Shown here: positions 1 to 11,419 of the stretch, one piece after another
Layout of the letters: every line of letters begins with the position of its first letter
Numbering within the stretch: position 1 is the first letter of the stretch
Assembly (NCBI GenBank): GCA_963978545.1
Contig: OZ021729.1
Span: 14,411,501 to 14,475,500 of the forward strand
DNA from: Linyphia triangularis
Lineage: Eukaryota > Arthropoda > Arachnida > Araneae > Linyphiidae
Direction of reading: 5' to 3'
Length of the DNA: 64,000 nucleotides
Notes under the pieces: generated by a model
The model's input: only the letters and a program-made list of their open reading frames with translations
Told to the model about the DNA's origin: nothing
The model's database searches: none
Position numbers and translations under genes: made by a program

Positions 1-1250
1 TATAGATTAAGTTGGTTACAAAATTACAAGGAATTATAATTATTCTTACTTTTTCAAATATATATTTATAACCCACTGATGAACGAAAATGTCGTGTGCG
101 TCAGTGGTTATAAAGAAATATTTCACACAATCAAAATATTTATTTTTCCATATAACTTTGCCACCAACTAATATAATGTAAAAACTACTAGATTCATCAT
201 AATTTTATGATTCTAATCTGTTAACTAACAAGAGAAAAAAAAAAAAGAGTCAAAATGCCCCGTGGAGAATTGTCTATGTATAATACTTATAAAATATGCA
301 TTTAACAAAATGTATATTGAAAATTTATTTCGATGTGTTTGAATGCAAATAAATTTAACGAACAACAAATGTACGTTTTTCAAACCCATCCTAGGAATAA
401 TAATTGAAAAGCCAGGAATATTCTCTACAACAGTGGCGACTCGTGGGGTGCAGCAAGTACAGCCGGGCTGCATCTATATTCGCTTAAAATTAAAGTTTAC
501 TAATTACTAGTCAACTTTGATTATTTATTTCACTAATTTCCTTAAATATAGATTAGTATATTTCTTCTAAATTATTCAATCTTGGAAAACGAACTGATGT
601 TTTCCTAAGGAAGACAAGTTTCAATGCAGTCAACCACTATAACTACATCATGCCATTCCAAACAAACGAAATACGAATTCTCTGTGAAAGTCCATGAGAA
701 AAAAAAAGAAAAGAAATAAACACTGGTTAGGGTCGACCCCTATTTCCCCCACACTATTTCTTAGAAGGGGGAAGTGATCCTCCTTCCCCTCACCATTCGG
801 ACACTTGACGGAAATAGGGGAAACAAACCGCTTCGGGGTGGGGGGGTTTACCATACCATGATGTTTATCGCCCAAGTGAAAATCAGTGCCATCTATGAGG
901 AAAAGGTGCAAATGACATTGGTGCCAATCTGCCTTAAGCTATGTGGAGAGAAATAAATATATGTTTATCCCATCGAATTAATTACTTTTTATCCTTCTTT
1001 ATATTTTATTACACTTATAATAAACATAAATTTTTTTTCTTTTGAAAAATTATTATAAAATCACCAAAACACATGAGGAATTAAGTAACCTTTGCTGCAA
1101 AAGTATTAGTCTGAACATTTTATACGTTGCTTTTACACCATTATTATTAATTTTGTGATAATTGAATTGTAGTTACAATATCAAATTACCTGTTCCAATA
1201 CGAAGTAAAAAAATTTCGAAAGTTTTTTCAATGATGTGTATTAAAAATGA
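1..1250. other. AT-rich intergenic stretch, no gene seen
   Basis: No coding region or RNA gene is convincing here. A GC-richer patch at about 730-850 contains an 11-bp perfect inverted repeat (CCCCTATTTCC at 735-745 and GGAAATAGGGG at 811-821). Short open frames in the patch look random. Downstream exons of the minus-strand zinc-finger gene at 1253-1852 could lie here, but I could not identify any. Confidence 0.5.
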
Positions 1251-1252
1251 TA

Positions 1253-1852
1253 TTAACCTGCATAATCTTGAAATATTTTTATTTCCTCTTCACAGATAAT
1301 TGAATGCGTTTGTTGTAAGTGATTGATAAAATCTTTTTGCAGATGAGACACAAAAGAACAATTTTCTTCCAGGCATTTGAAGTTTTCCAATATTTTGGTT
1401 CCATTTTCTTTGCTAACTTGGCCACAATATCTTTTGTGGCTATGCAAGGCAGATCGATTTAGAAAACTTTTCCCACACTCGCAAGTTTGTAAATTATCGT
1501 TTGAAGTTCCATTTTTTTTACATGTCTTTCTGTGCAAATAAAACGATGATTTTGATGTAAACTCTTTATGACAATCATCACAAACTTTGTACAGCGTTTT
1601 TGAAGTTTGCAAATTATCATTTGACATTCCATTCTTATTACACATCTTTCTGTGCAAATAAAACGATGATTTTGCCGTAAACTCTTTCTGACAATCATCA
1701 CAAACTTTGTAGAGAGTTTTTGAAGTTTGCAAGTTATTAGTTGAAATTTCAGTCTCGGTATTTTCACACCTTTTTCTGTGCTTATAAAATGATGATTTAG
1801 CCTTAAACTCTTTCTGGCAACCATCACACACAAACGCTTTTAAAGAATTCAT
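1253..1852 (-). CDS. CCHC/C2H2 zinc-finger protein (first or only coding exon)
   Basis: A 199-residue open frame that is almost entirely zinc fingers. Three near-identical units of about 40 residues carry CCHC fingers (C9-C12-H25-C29, C51-C54-H67-C71, C91-C94-H107-C111). A fourth finger follows (C124, C126, H139, C143), then a C2H2 finger (C160-C165-H178-H183). This order, CCHC fingers then one C2H2, is the same as at the start of the transposase reading frame at 21.3-22.0 kb, so the two are probably related. At the 3' end the minus-strand sequence reads GCAG|GTTAAT just before the stop, so the frame may be an exon spliced onward. It is transcribed away from the transposon copy that starts about 240 bp upstream of its ATG. 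DNA or RNA binding is expected from the fingers; no specific function is recognised. Confidence 0.6.
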   Translation of the reverse strand: MNSLKAFVCDGCQKEFKAKSSFYKHRKRCENTETEISTNNLQTSKTLYKVCDDCQKEFTAKSSFYLHRKMCNKNGMSNDNLQTSKTLYKVCDDCHKEFTSKSSFYLHRKTCKKNGTSNDNLQTCECGKSFLNRSALHSHKRYCGQVSKENGTKILENFKCLEENCSFVSHLQKDFINHLQQTHSIICEEEIKIFQDYAG

Positions 1853-2108
1853 ATTTTTCTTAAATAAAATTCATTTTCGAAATGATGATGATAATGAAAT
1901 TTATAGATATGTTATGATGTAATTTAAAGCGACAGAAACGGAAACCACGATGTTTAAAAAAAGCGTGGTAGACGAGTAGAGGGGAGGGGTTTAGAGGGGA
2001 ATACAAACGGATGCCGCTAGCCAATCACCTTCTATTTGTCTCTAACTTGGACTTGGGACCGTCCGAAAATTACCGGCTCGTATTTCACGAGTATGGTCAC
2101 GTGACAAG
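1853..2108. promoter_or_regulatory. Divergent intergenic region with CACGTG palindrome
   Basis: This stretch lies between the minus-strand zinc-finger frame and transposon copy A. It ends in a GTCACGTGAC palindrome (an E-box core) at about 2096-2105, followed by the TTA used by the inserted PIF/Harbinger element. The last 30 or so bases align with the region around 19190-19220 upstream of copy B. A shared or bidirectional promoter is inference. Confidence 0.35.
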
Positions 2109-2455
2109 TTAAGGCGGGCACACACAGCAACGGTCCGGCGACGGCGAAGACACCAGCCCCCTTTTGATAAATGTCGAAGGGGGAGAAATGCACTGAAATC
2201 TTAAGGAGGATGGGAGCTTGTAAAAGTGTCACTATTATTACCCCAACACGCCCACAAAACCGTCCCGGTGAAAGGGATGATGCGTCAAACTACGGGATTC
2301 CCTCTTTCCTAGGGATTCTTTTAACTGCTGGCTTTAACTGGGGAAAAGAAAGCACTGCTGAGGGAAATCTTTTTCAAAAGTAAATACGATAATAAGTGAA
2401 TTGTATTGCTGGAGGAGCTGAATTGTCCATTTTCCGTTGATCCTTATCACTACCG

Positions 2456-2596
2456 ACCGCGAGGTTGCGGGTTCGAGTCCCGTGTTAGGCATGGGTGTTT
2501 GTAAATGTATGTTAGCTTGTCTAATGACGAATGTTTCGGGGCATTATAGCCCTCGTGTTGCTGACGGCGCCAGATAATCTGAAAACAACCAACCAA
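2456..2596 (+). mobile_element. tRNA-derived SINE, 5'-truncated
   Basis: It begins inside the tRNA-related head (GCGAGGTTGCGGGTTCGAGT, containing the B box) and runs to the tail AACAACCAACCAA. It is flanked by a 14-bp direct repeat CCTTATCACTACCG (2442-2455 and 2597-2610), a target-site duplication of the L1-type reverse-transcription kind. The body matches the longer opposite-strand copy at 16431-16615. The missing A-box half shows 5' truncation. Confidence 0.85.
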
Positions 2597-2610
2597 CCTT
2601 ATCACTACCG

Positions 2611-4073
2611 TGTTTTATAAGCAGTTGAGTCTTTGTGTAAGAATCTAAGAATCTTTTTAATTGGATAGAATGAGATCTATAGAAGGGGCCTAGGCATAAA
2701 ATCTCAATGAATGTGTCTCAGTTATTTCAACACGTTTCTAAGAGGCAGACATATCTCTCGATCCAACAAGCAATGTCCTCATTCGATGCAGATTTTCTTA
2801 TTTCCCTTGGTGCAGGAGAGACCTGTACTAAGGGATAAGACTAAATAAAATCCGCAACAGATGACGCATGGGACTGTTATTGATTACGTGCCAAAACTTA
2901 ATTATACTTCATTCTTCTAAAAAGAGAGTGAGGAAAATAACTATTTGTTAATATAAACGTGCCAGTGTGATGGTAAATGCTTTTTTTTTTTTTTTATTTA
3001 AAAATAACATCGCTTTTACTTGCTAATATGTATAAGGATTTTTTCACCCTAATTTATATTTCCTGCGTTTGTTTAAAGACTTTAATTTCATTGGAATCTT
3101 TTTAAACCTTGTGGCCTAGTAAGGCTGTCATACAGATATGTATATATTGGTCTTGCTTTATTATACTTAATTCTTCTAAAACGAGAGTGATGAAAATAGT
3201 TATTTGTTAATATCAACTAGTTGCTGGCATTAATTGTAGTGATAATTATTAATGTAGTGATTAAAGATCTTCCGTAGTAATAATGCTGAAAGACACTCAA
3301 CTTTTAACATGATTTTCTAAGGTGATGAACTTGATTTTTCTAAGTTAAATTTAGAGAATAAATATTTTTATACATCAGTATCATCAAAGTTGTTAGAAAT
3401 TTTTTAACATAAAAAATTATACTAAAAATTTATAACATTATAAATACTATTGATTTTCACAGAATTTTGAGTGAATTCAATTTTTCTGGGAAATAAAGTT
3501 AAAATTTAGGGTTACTGTTTATTAAATACTTAAGTAAAATAAATTTTAGTAAATTTTAGAATTATACTAAACATTTAAATGTACGAACTTTACGAATTTA
3601 AATAATTCTGATATACTTTTTAGAAAATCTTAATTAAAGTTTCAAAAATCTGAATCAAAGTGTGTTTCTAAATAAACTTTAATTGAATAAAAAAGAAATT
3701 AACATGATTTGTTCTTAATTTCATTTAATAACATATGTTCCAGAACACCATTATTTATCCCATTGAATACCTCCCTAATTTCCGTAAAAATATTTGTATC
3801 ATATTTAAATAATTATAAATTTTTTAATGAGCTCAAAACAAATTTAATAAAATTGGAAGGTTTTTTTTTTTCTTTTGTTTTTTCTGCAACCTTAGTTAAT
3901 AACTTTCACGGCTTTAAAGTAGGTAATTTTAGTAATTGATATAAAAAATTACATACCCTTCAACAGAAAAAGAAATTCTTCTTTCTTTAAATAGGAATCG
4001 ACATAAATGAAAGAATGATATAAATAATAATACAATACCGAAGCGTAACTGCTATTTTCTCTGTAGGCGATAT
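2611..4073. other. Interior of PIF/Harbinger element, no gene seen
   Basis: AT-rich filler between the SINE and the hAT MITE. A short segment recurs: the block around 2896-2965 (TTCATTCTTCTAAAAAGAG and following) is echoed at 3162-3220. The open frame at 3709-3939 shows no recognisable domain. No transposase motif was found. Confidence 0.4.
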
Positions 4074-4864
4074 CAGGGCTCGATTTAGAATTTTTTTTAC
4101 TGTAGGCCCAACATTCAGAGAGGGGCCCCCAATAGCAAATATTTATTTCCTTACGTCACAATATTACCAGATCAAGCTACAATCGTTAAGACTAACTTTT
4201 TACAATTAAAACTCATAGTTTACTTTCACACGATTTTTTTTGTTATAATTAGTATGATCTTGATTTCCTCAAAACATTTGAATTAATCAAGGCCTCCCAT
4301 GAGCACTAATTTTAAAGCACACTTTCCTGTATTTACATTTTACCACAGGATCCACAAATTAATAATAAAGATTACTTAATTTTATAACAATAATTGTAAA
4401 TAATACAAAGTAACCTTTCCACGATCTCACCGAAAAGGAGGGCCAAAAAAATTAAAAAAATCCACGGTAGAGCCTGCAAACCAACCAATCACAAAGACTC
4501 TTTCATTTCATAATATAAGAAGTTGTACATGGTTGGTTGGTTGGTGAACATCTCTTTACAAGAGGGGAGAGAAGGAGAACAACGGAGTAAAGCCCTTGTC
4601 TCCGTGTACATATGAAGAAGTTGTATATGATTGGCTGAACAGGAAAGATTTGCTTAATTAGGTTTTATTAGGTTAATCTATCTAACTTAACTCTCTGTGA
4701 CTATAAAAAATATGGAATTTGCGGTTTTGTAACTAAAATTTTTTATTATTTTTGTTCATTACTTCTCATAAAAAGACCATTATATTTAAAATTTTCAGAA
4801 AACTTTCAAAATTTGGGGGTCCCTGGGCCCGGGCCTAGTGAGCCTAACGGTAAATCAGGCCCTG
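4074..4864. mobile_element. hAT MITE with 8-bp duplication GGCGATAT
   Basis: The ends are inverted: CAGGGCTCGATTTAG at the left, and the reverse complement of the right end reads CAGGGCCTGATTTAC. Perfect 8-bp direct repeats GGCGATAT flank it (4066-4073 and 4865-4872). An 8-bp duplication with CAGGG ends is diagnostic of the hAT superfamily. There is no open frame of note. It is nested inside the PIF/Harbinger element, so it is younger than that element. Confidence 0.85.
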
Positions 4865-5249
4865 GGCGATATATTCCTCCGATAGTTAGTGTCTGGTTTT
4901 TGCAGTCTGGAACATAATTTCTCCACCAACTCGTCGAAGCTCTCAATCGACATCCGGAAAAAGTTGAAAATTTTTACTTTGTCTTCTTCCCTTAATTGCG
5001 TATGCTAAGCGCGCTCTTTTTCTTTCCATCTCCATCTCGAACAAACACAAAATCCTCTCTGAGGAAAATTTTGGTCATTTGAGAATGCACCTAATGAGGT
5101 AGGGAGAAAAGGGAAAATAACCCGCATATCAAATTACACCCTCTTTCCACCGGATAGCCACCGTGCAACTTTTTGTCCCGTTCGGGGAGAGGCCAAAGGT
5201 CATAGTGACCGTGCCGTTCCCGTGCCGTTGCTGTGTGTGCCCGCCTTTT

Positions 5250-5585
5250 ACCCTGTTTGAAGACGACTTCCGCGCGCATCTAATCACGTGACACGTTAAC
5301 TTCCTGGAATCTGGATGTCATGGATACGATGGTAACGTACACAGAGTGTGTACACACACTGTGGTAACGTAAATACTAGTTAAAAAATGCTTTTATGGCT
5401 TCTGCTTGACTATTGTGTTCATTGTTAGTTATCTTTTTGATCACATCTGTAGAAAAACGTGTTTTTTTAAAGAGACATTCTTTGTGCTGCCTTTTTATTT
5501 GAGTAAATTCTTTTTATTAGCTTTTATATTTGTGTGATTTGCCATTACATGTTTTAGTATTTTGTGCTTTTTTTACTTATTTTGT
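5250..5585 (+). promoter_or_regulatory. Leader/promoter region of transposon copy A
   Basis: It aligns closely with 19221-19545 of copy B: CCCTGTTTG, the GCGCGCATCTA block, TCACGTGACACGTTAAC, and the TTTGTGCTGCCTTTTTATTT block. In copy B this leads into the hydrolase gene. In copy A it is joined directly to protease-region sequence by the large deletion at about 5586. Confidence 0.7.
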
Positions 5586-6003
5586 GGTGAACAAGTAGCG
5601 CATCAAAATGATTCCTGGTTGGTTAGTTCTCAGTCAACCAAAAACAAACACTACATAATTAAACAAATTTGTACAGAGTGCCCAATCATTTATCACTTTT
5701 ATTTTAAATGTAATGCGGTGACTTGCTAATCTTTATGCAGCGATTTGTATACTTGTACTTGTCCAGCTAATAGCAATTAATGCAAACATATCCACAAAGT
5801 TCGCTCCATGTCAAACATCCAGAAAACACCACAAATACTTTGTTGCCTATGGAACCATCAGAAATAATTAAACAAAATAATAAACCATTGTATTCTAATT
5901 AATACGTTGGTGTATCATCTGTTAGGACAGTTACTAATGAACAAATATCAGGCGATTTTGACAAACTGTTTGGTGAATTAGCAGGCTATATGAGGATTCC
6001 ACT

Positions 6004-7928
6004 CAGTGGCGGATCTAGGATATTCCTGAGGGGGGGGGGGCGCAACACCTGTGCCTTAGCCAGGATGAAATCGAATATTTTAAAAAAGTTTTAAAAAAAA
6101 AATCTATGCAGTGTTCTAGAAATATACTTCAAGATAATCCGTATCCATTGATTGACCCCCTCCCCCCCCCCTTTTTTTTTCCCGTCACATTTCTGACTCG
6201 CTATCTTAGCGTAAGGTGAAATGCCCAGGTTATACCAAAATTACTTTTCAATTTAAAAAAAAAAAAAAAAACTCCCCCCTCCCACTCCTCAAAAAACACC
6301 CTTCTATGCTAGATATTTTTATGAACTCCTTTGTTTCTTTATACTCATGACAAATAAAACGTTATTGCAAAGTTTCATGAACGGACCAATTTTTTATTTT
6401 TTAATGTCGTATTTTACCTTTCCTTGGATTTTACATGTGTTTTCGTTTATAAAAAAGAACTGTAACTTTTTTTAGATTAGTTATATCGTTTTGCTTTTTT
6501 TCATTCGATTCAGCATAAAAAAAAGTAATTTAAAAACATGTGTCACATGCCTAGATTGCTCCAAAATTAATTTTTCAGCCACAAAACCCCCTGACCCCCC
6601 CCCCCCCCCAAAAAAAACCCCTTCTTTTCTAGATACTTTTATGGACTAATTTGAATATTCATTTTCATGACAAATATAGAAAAATTTTGCTTAGTTTGAT
6701 CAACGAACCAATTTTTTTGTTTTTCTTATGGTCTTGGGTACTATTTTACCAGCACTAATACATATATTTGGTGCTATTTTATACATCCATATTTTTTTTT
6801 ACTTTCAATTACCCGTATGGTATAAAAGTATTGAATTCGGTAAAAAAAAATCGATTTTATTGCATTTCTACACGTTTTGGAAAGTGATGAGTTCAAAAAA
6901 AAATTTGTGCTTGTTAGTTATCAGCATAACTCCAAAAACGGATTGACCTGCTATGTTCAATTTTTATGCACAGGTTATTGATGGCCATGGGACCTGGCAT
7001 TACGGTTTTCATCAAAATTGCACGTGTGCATTAAGTAGCTGATATTAAAAAAACTACGTTTTTCAGTGATTTTTTTAATGAAATGGTGCGATGGTTTTAA
7101 CGATTTTGATTAAAATCACTGTAAAAATGCCTTTAAAGGTGTTCTAATCATTCCCACCTCCGTAGAAATGAGATAATGCGAACCCTCATCAACGACTGTT
7201 GCACTTAAAAGAAAGGATAATGCAGTGTTTATTGAAAAATATATCACAATTTTCACCGTTTCAGCGGCGTTTTTTTAGAATAATAGAAAAAAAATAGGTA
7301 AATTATATCAATCCGTGACAAATTAAAAAAACATCGCATACTGAAATATTTTGTTCCTATTCTTCAATTATAACTGGAAGAGAGAGATTGTAGGAGGATC
7401 ATTGTAATTAAAAAAATTTAAGAACTTCATTTTGAGTTGCAATATCATTTTACTTCTTTCACGAAACTTTTGAACAAGAATCAGAAGTTTCATAAAAAAT
7501 GTTTTGGAAGAATAGGATTAGAATAAAATTAGAGTAATCTTAGCCTTCTCTAAAAGTATGTTTATATATTATGCCGTAAACATGTGAGTCAAAATCTCTT
7601 CCTCCTACTCGACAGAAATGGGATCGGGTATCAGGGGTCCAAGATATCTTCAAGGTCAAGAGGGTGGAGGTTTGAATACTTGTACAGTCTTCCAACATCC
7701 GTTTGAATGGGAAGAGAGAATGCTATAAATAGAACCTTGGTACAAAAATAAGCTTTTTTTTTGTTGCTTTTTTCGGAAATTAGATGAAGGTTAAAATATA
7801 ATTGTTGCGTAAACTTCTTGGGGAAAAAAAATATTTTTATTATTATTTATTTCTGTAAATTGTAAAAAAAGACTCCACCCGAGGAGGGGGCGCGCGCCCC
7901 TCGCGCCCCCTGGCTGGATCCGCCATTG
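6004..7928. mobile_element. hAT element, non-autonomous, 8-bp duplication ATTCCACT
   Basis: Terminal inverted repeats: CAGTGGCGGATCTAGG at the left, and CAATGGCGGATCCAGCC as the reverse complement of the right end. Perfect 8-bp direct repeats ATTCCACT flank it (5996-6003 and 7929-7936). Copy B carries the single empty site near 23860. Both subterminal regions are G/C-homopolymer rich. The longest internal frames are short and unrecognisable, so I infer a non-autonomous derivative of 1,925 bp. Confidence 0.9.
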
Positions 7929-8876
7929 ATTCCACTAGACAAGTTGTTATGCTAAAACCACACATCATTGAGATCGTTAATTTCTAGTTGCAGAGGTGTT
8001 GCAAATTTAAAAGGTATTGTAAATGATATGCTGCAAAAAAAGGAAAAAACAAATGCATTTTAAAATCCATAATTCAAAAAGTTGTTTAAATTTAGAAAAC
8101 GTTGATCAAGCTGCTAAGTGTATTATGCCTCCTATTAAGCGATTTAAATGTTGCAACTATTGATAAAATTCAATCACCCACCAAACATACAGAAAAAAAA
8201 GTTGCTATGTTTTTTTCTATATAGAGTTAAAAAATGTGATTGTCTAAAAATTTTAGGTATTTACAACCTGAGTTATATTTCTCTTAAATCTCTTGATCAT
8301 TGTATTGATACTAAAAATTTGAATTGATTAAAATCAAAAGATCCTCAGTTTGTTTTAGGATGGTTGTAAGATGAAACTATTGATTCATTTATATATATGT
8401 TATGTAACAACAAAGTTACCTTTTCATCCATGAGCTCAAGTATTTTTTTAATCCTTTGTTCAGGTGAAAGTTCATATGATTTTGATCTTCATACAACAGT
8501 TATATTCAAACGGGGTTGGTTGTACAATTCAATAATTCATGCATTTATACAATAATTAGACACGATCCTAGAATACAACAATTAAATCTATAATTTCGGC
8601 AACAATGCCTTACAAATCAGCCTTTAAAAGTCATGTTTTAGGCAAAGATTTGGGGTTACTTTTATTAATTCCAATTAATTTAAATTTTCATTGAGTGTTA
8701 CTTTTGGCTTTTTTACAGGAACATAGATTTGAATTTTATGACCCACTAAATAATCATATTAGTCCAAAGTTTCAGAAGACCATTCAAAACTGTTTTTTAT
8801 TGCTTAATGAATTGTTAAACAGTTAATCTAAATGGTCAATTGAGACTCCTCCTCATGTGCAACAAATGGATTGTTG

Positions 8877-10736
8877 CAATGCTAGAAGTGTGGGTAGACG
8901 CAAGGTGACGCGTCTCTCCACTTGCCCAGAAAATACCCATGCGTCACCCCATTTCTAAAAACACTGAAATCCATTACCCCACTCCTAAAACCATTGAAAT
9001 CCATCCCCCCACTTCTAAAACTACCAAAATCTATTCTCCCAATTTAAAAAAACTTTCAATCCATCTAAAAGGAGAGGGGAAGGGAAATAAAATTAACCAT
9101 TTTCATTACTTCTGCTTTTTCATGCTGTTTTTTATTTTTTATACTTTCATTTTTGTTTTGTTTAAAGCAGATTCAGTCAATTTTTCTTGGAAATGCGCGG
9201 CGAGTTTTGGCGCCCGTTGTCTGGGATTATTGAGGAGTGGATAGAAAAGGACATATTTATTGCACTATCATTTCCTGTTTTGTCCTCGACCATTTACTTT
9301 AAAATGTTTTGCGTTTTGTTGATTATTAGTAAAAAACCGTGTATTCCTCCAACTTGACTATTAGCTCTTACTTCTGATTCTAAACGGCATTTGTATTCGT
9401 AATCCATCTAGTTCAAAACAAGATGAGATTGATATATTTGGCTTCAAAACTGTAAGAAAAATGACTGATACACTGCAGAACGTTGAGGAAGGAGCAGTGG
9501 AAAATTTTTAAGTGCATCAAGTTGAAGAGACCACGGGGAGAGAGAATCTAGCACGTGGCAGCAACAGTAAGCAAAAACCCACTGCAGTAATGATTATCCA
9601 AAGTATTGGACACAAAATGATATGCATCTTCAGAAATACAACGAGTATCCATGACTTATTTGTGAAGAACAAAAACCAGGATGCAACACATACAAAAGGC
9701 TGCTAAAAAGCTTGGAATCAGAAAAAAACAAGATTTGAAACTTTCTAACGAATGGGTTGAGTTTAACACATTGCCACATGGAGACAAGGAATTTGACTAA
9801 TGAGAATCCTTAGGAAAGCAGATTTTTAAACACAAAACAAATAAAACTCATAAATGTGCAGGAAAAATTATTCATGAAGTCAAACGAGAAAGCTGAAAAA
9901 TGCAAACATTTAATTTAAGAAGGTAAAATATCATTTTGCATTTTTTTTACTTTCAATTTTTGAATGCACGATACAATACTTGTATATACTATCAATGCCA
10001 AAATGGTTGAAACAAATTCATCTTTCACTGTCTTCCGAGTCATGTAATTCAAAATTATATAATTTTTTTTATTCATTCCCGACTATATTTTTCAGTTTTT
10101 ATCACTAATTTTGTTTATAAATTTTTTGAACACTAAGCAATACTGGGCATGGGATATTAGATAGTACTAAAATTAATTCAACATAGATTTTCTTCTTAAA
10201 AAATATACCAAGCATGTAGGGAAATGCGAAATGTAATGACACTGAGAAAAAGTTTTAAGTCACTGAAAAAAAAAACTATTTATGTCATAGTGTTATAAAA
10301 ATGTATTATACTACTTTGTATAAAGATATAGGTATTTTCACTTGGTCAAATTTTAATTTAGGAGGAACTAGCAAAAAATAAAAAGATAAAGTATTTAAAA
10401 AAAAAAGAAATAGAATTCCTTATTAATTTAATTTTATGAAAGTATGCTTATTTAGAGGCAAAATTTAAATCTAAAACAGTTATGTATATAATGTTGAATT
10501 ATTACTTCACTTCATCTCTTACTTCCTACTAAAAAAACTAAGTCGCAGAATATTCATTAAAATAACAATAAATTTTGGACCCTTGTTCGTTTTGAAAATT
10601 GTTTCCTTTCTACTAGTTAATTGTTATTTATTTAATTGTTATTAGAAACGAAATTAAAAAATTTATCTTTCAGGAGGTGCACTTATCACCAACTTTTGGC
10701 CTTCCCCCCACCTTTTTTTCCCCACTTCTACCACTG
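8877..10736. mobile_element. hAT element with eroded transposase N-terminus, duplication GATTGTTG
   Basis: Imperfect terminal inverted repeats: CAATGCTAGAAGTG at the left, and CAGTGGTAGAAGTG as the reverse complement of the right end. Perfect 8-bp duplications GATTGTTG (8869-8876 and 10737-10744) flank it. Around 9580-9780 the plus strand encodes a DYPKYWTQND-like stretch and an LSNEWVEFNTLPHGD-like stretch, broken by stops. These resemble the N-terminal zinc-finger region of TTF/ZMYM-type hAT transposases. The element is 1,860 bp and apparently dead. Confidence 0.85.
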
Positions 10737-11031
10737 GATTGTTGTACTTATGATGTATTTATATGTTATTATGCCCAACAAAGAATATTGAGTGATTCAT
10801 TAACTGATAAGTTTAGCACGCATTGTTTTAGGGGGGAAATGTAAAAACATTGACAGAATACATGTAATTAAAAAAAACGTAATAAGATGTTTCTACTTGG
10901 AGTTTGTGTAATTTTAATTCTTTTGTTTGGCTGTTAACGAGATTCAGTTTCTAACTGTCTCGATCTGTATTTCAAGCTTTGTAAGTAATGCTGCTTTAAT
11001 ATCATGCTATTTATTATTATCTACTAAATAA

Positions 11032-11146
11032 CAGAGTGACCATAGAACCTGGAAATTAGGGGAATGTCGGGGAGCTTTAAAAAAAGTTTGCCGTAAAATC
11101 GTGGAATTTTTTAGAAATCTTTTTTTTTATTGAATTTGTGGCCACC
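11032..11146. mobile_element. Possible short hAT MITE
   Basis: The segment starts CAGAGTGACCA and ends TGGCCACCCTG. The ends are roughly inverted (reverse complement of the right end CAGGGTGGCCA). It lies inside the 3' part of copy A at a point with no counterpart in copy B. The flanks share AATAA but no clean 8-bp duplication, so this is a weak call. Confidence 0.4.
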
Positions 11147-11249
11147 CTGAATAATTAACTAATTGTGTTTTTAATCAAGTCATCGGACACTTTACTGTTG
11201 CTATTTTAGTATTTATACAGGTAAAAATTTTAAATATATATTGGTTTTG

Positions 11250-11335
11250 TTGCATAAGAGACAGGGATGTAGCTGACACCTGGATTAAAAAATAAACTCC
11301 TGTACAGTCTTGTGCAATAAGTTAACCTCCAGGTG
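11250..11335 (+). ncRNA. Conserved 3' non-coding segment of copy A with pseudoknot-like pairing
   Basis: Counterpart of 25677-25773 in copy B. TTGCATAAG (11250-11258) can pair with CTTGTGCAA (11309-11317), one pair being a G-U wobble. CACCTGG (11277-11283) can pair with CCAGGTG (11329-11335). The two stems interlock. Whether an RNA of this shape is made is inference. Confidence 0.4.
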
Positions 11336-11419
11336 CGTGTCATGTATGCTGACAAAAGCCAATTTAAAATATTAATATACATAATTTAGGTTACTGAATT
11401 ACAATTTTTATTTTTGTAG

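Larger units (their letters stand above)
2112..5247. mobile_element. PIF/Harbinger-type non-autonomous element (TTA target duplication)
   Basis: Terminal inverted repeats of about 22 bp are perfect: AGGCGGGCACACACAGCAAC continues inward at 2112, and its reverse complement ends at 5246, with one extra T. The element sits between two TTA trinucleotides (2109-2111 and 5248-5250). Copy B at 19217-19221 has the single uninterrupted TTA followed by CCCTG, so it gives the empty site. A 3-bp TTA/TWA duplication is the hallmark of PIF/Harbinger elements. No transposase frame is visible, so it is non-autonomous or decayed. It carries a SINE (2456-2596) and a hAT MITE (4074-4864). Confidence 0.85.
5586..10850 (+). 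pseudogene. Deleted, interrupted relic of the MULE transposase/Ulp1 gene
   Basis: Pieces correspond to the SWIM and linker region (5590-6003, 7937-8160), the first Ulp1-like domain (8160-8510) and the second one (8513-8876, 10745-10850). Stops and indels are frequent; a TAA, for example, lies inside the second protease block near 8824. Two hAT insertions (6004-7928, 8877-10736) split the frame. Some second-protease sequence is more continuous here than in copy B between the His/Asp and Gln/Cys blocks, which helps show that the second domain was once intact. It cannot make a functional protein. Confidence 0.8.

Noticed and set aside
2171..2383. Open frame near the left end of the PIF/Harbinger element
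   Set aside because: No transposase motif; it lies in the subterminal region of a non-autonomous element.
5091..5279. Minus-strand frame across the PIF/Harbinger right end
   Set aside because: It spans the inverted repeat and target site, so it is accidental.
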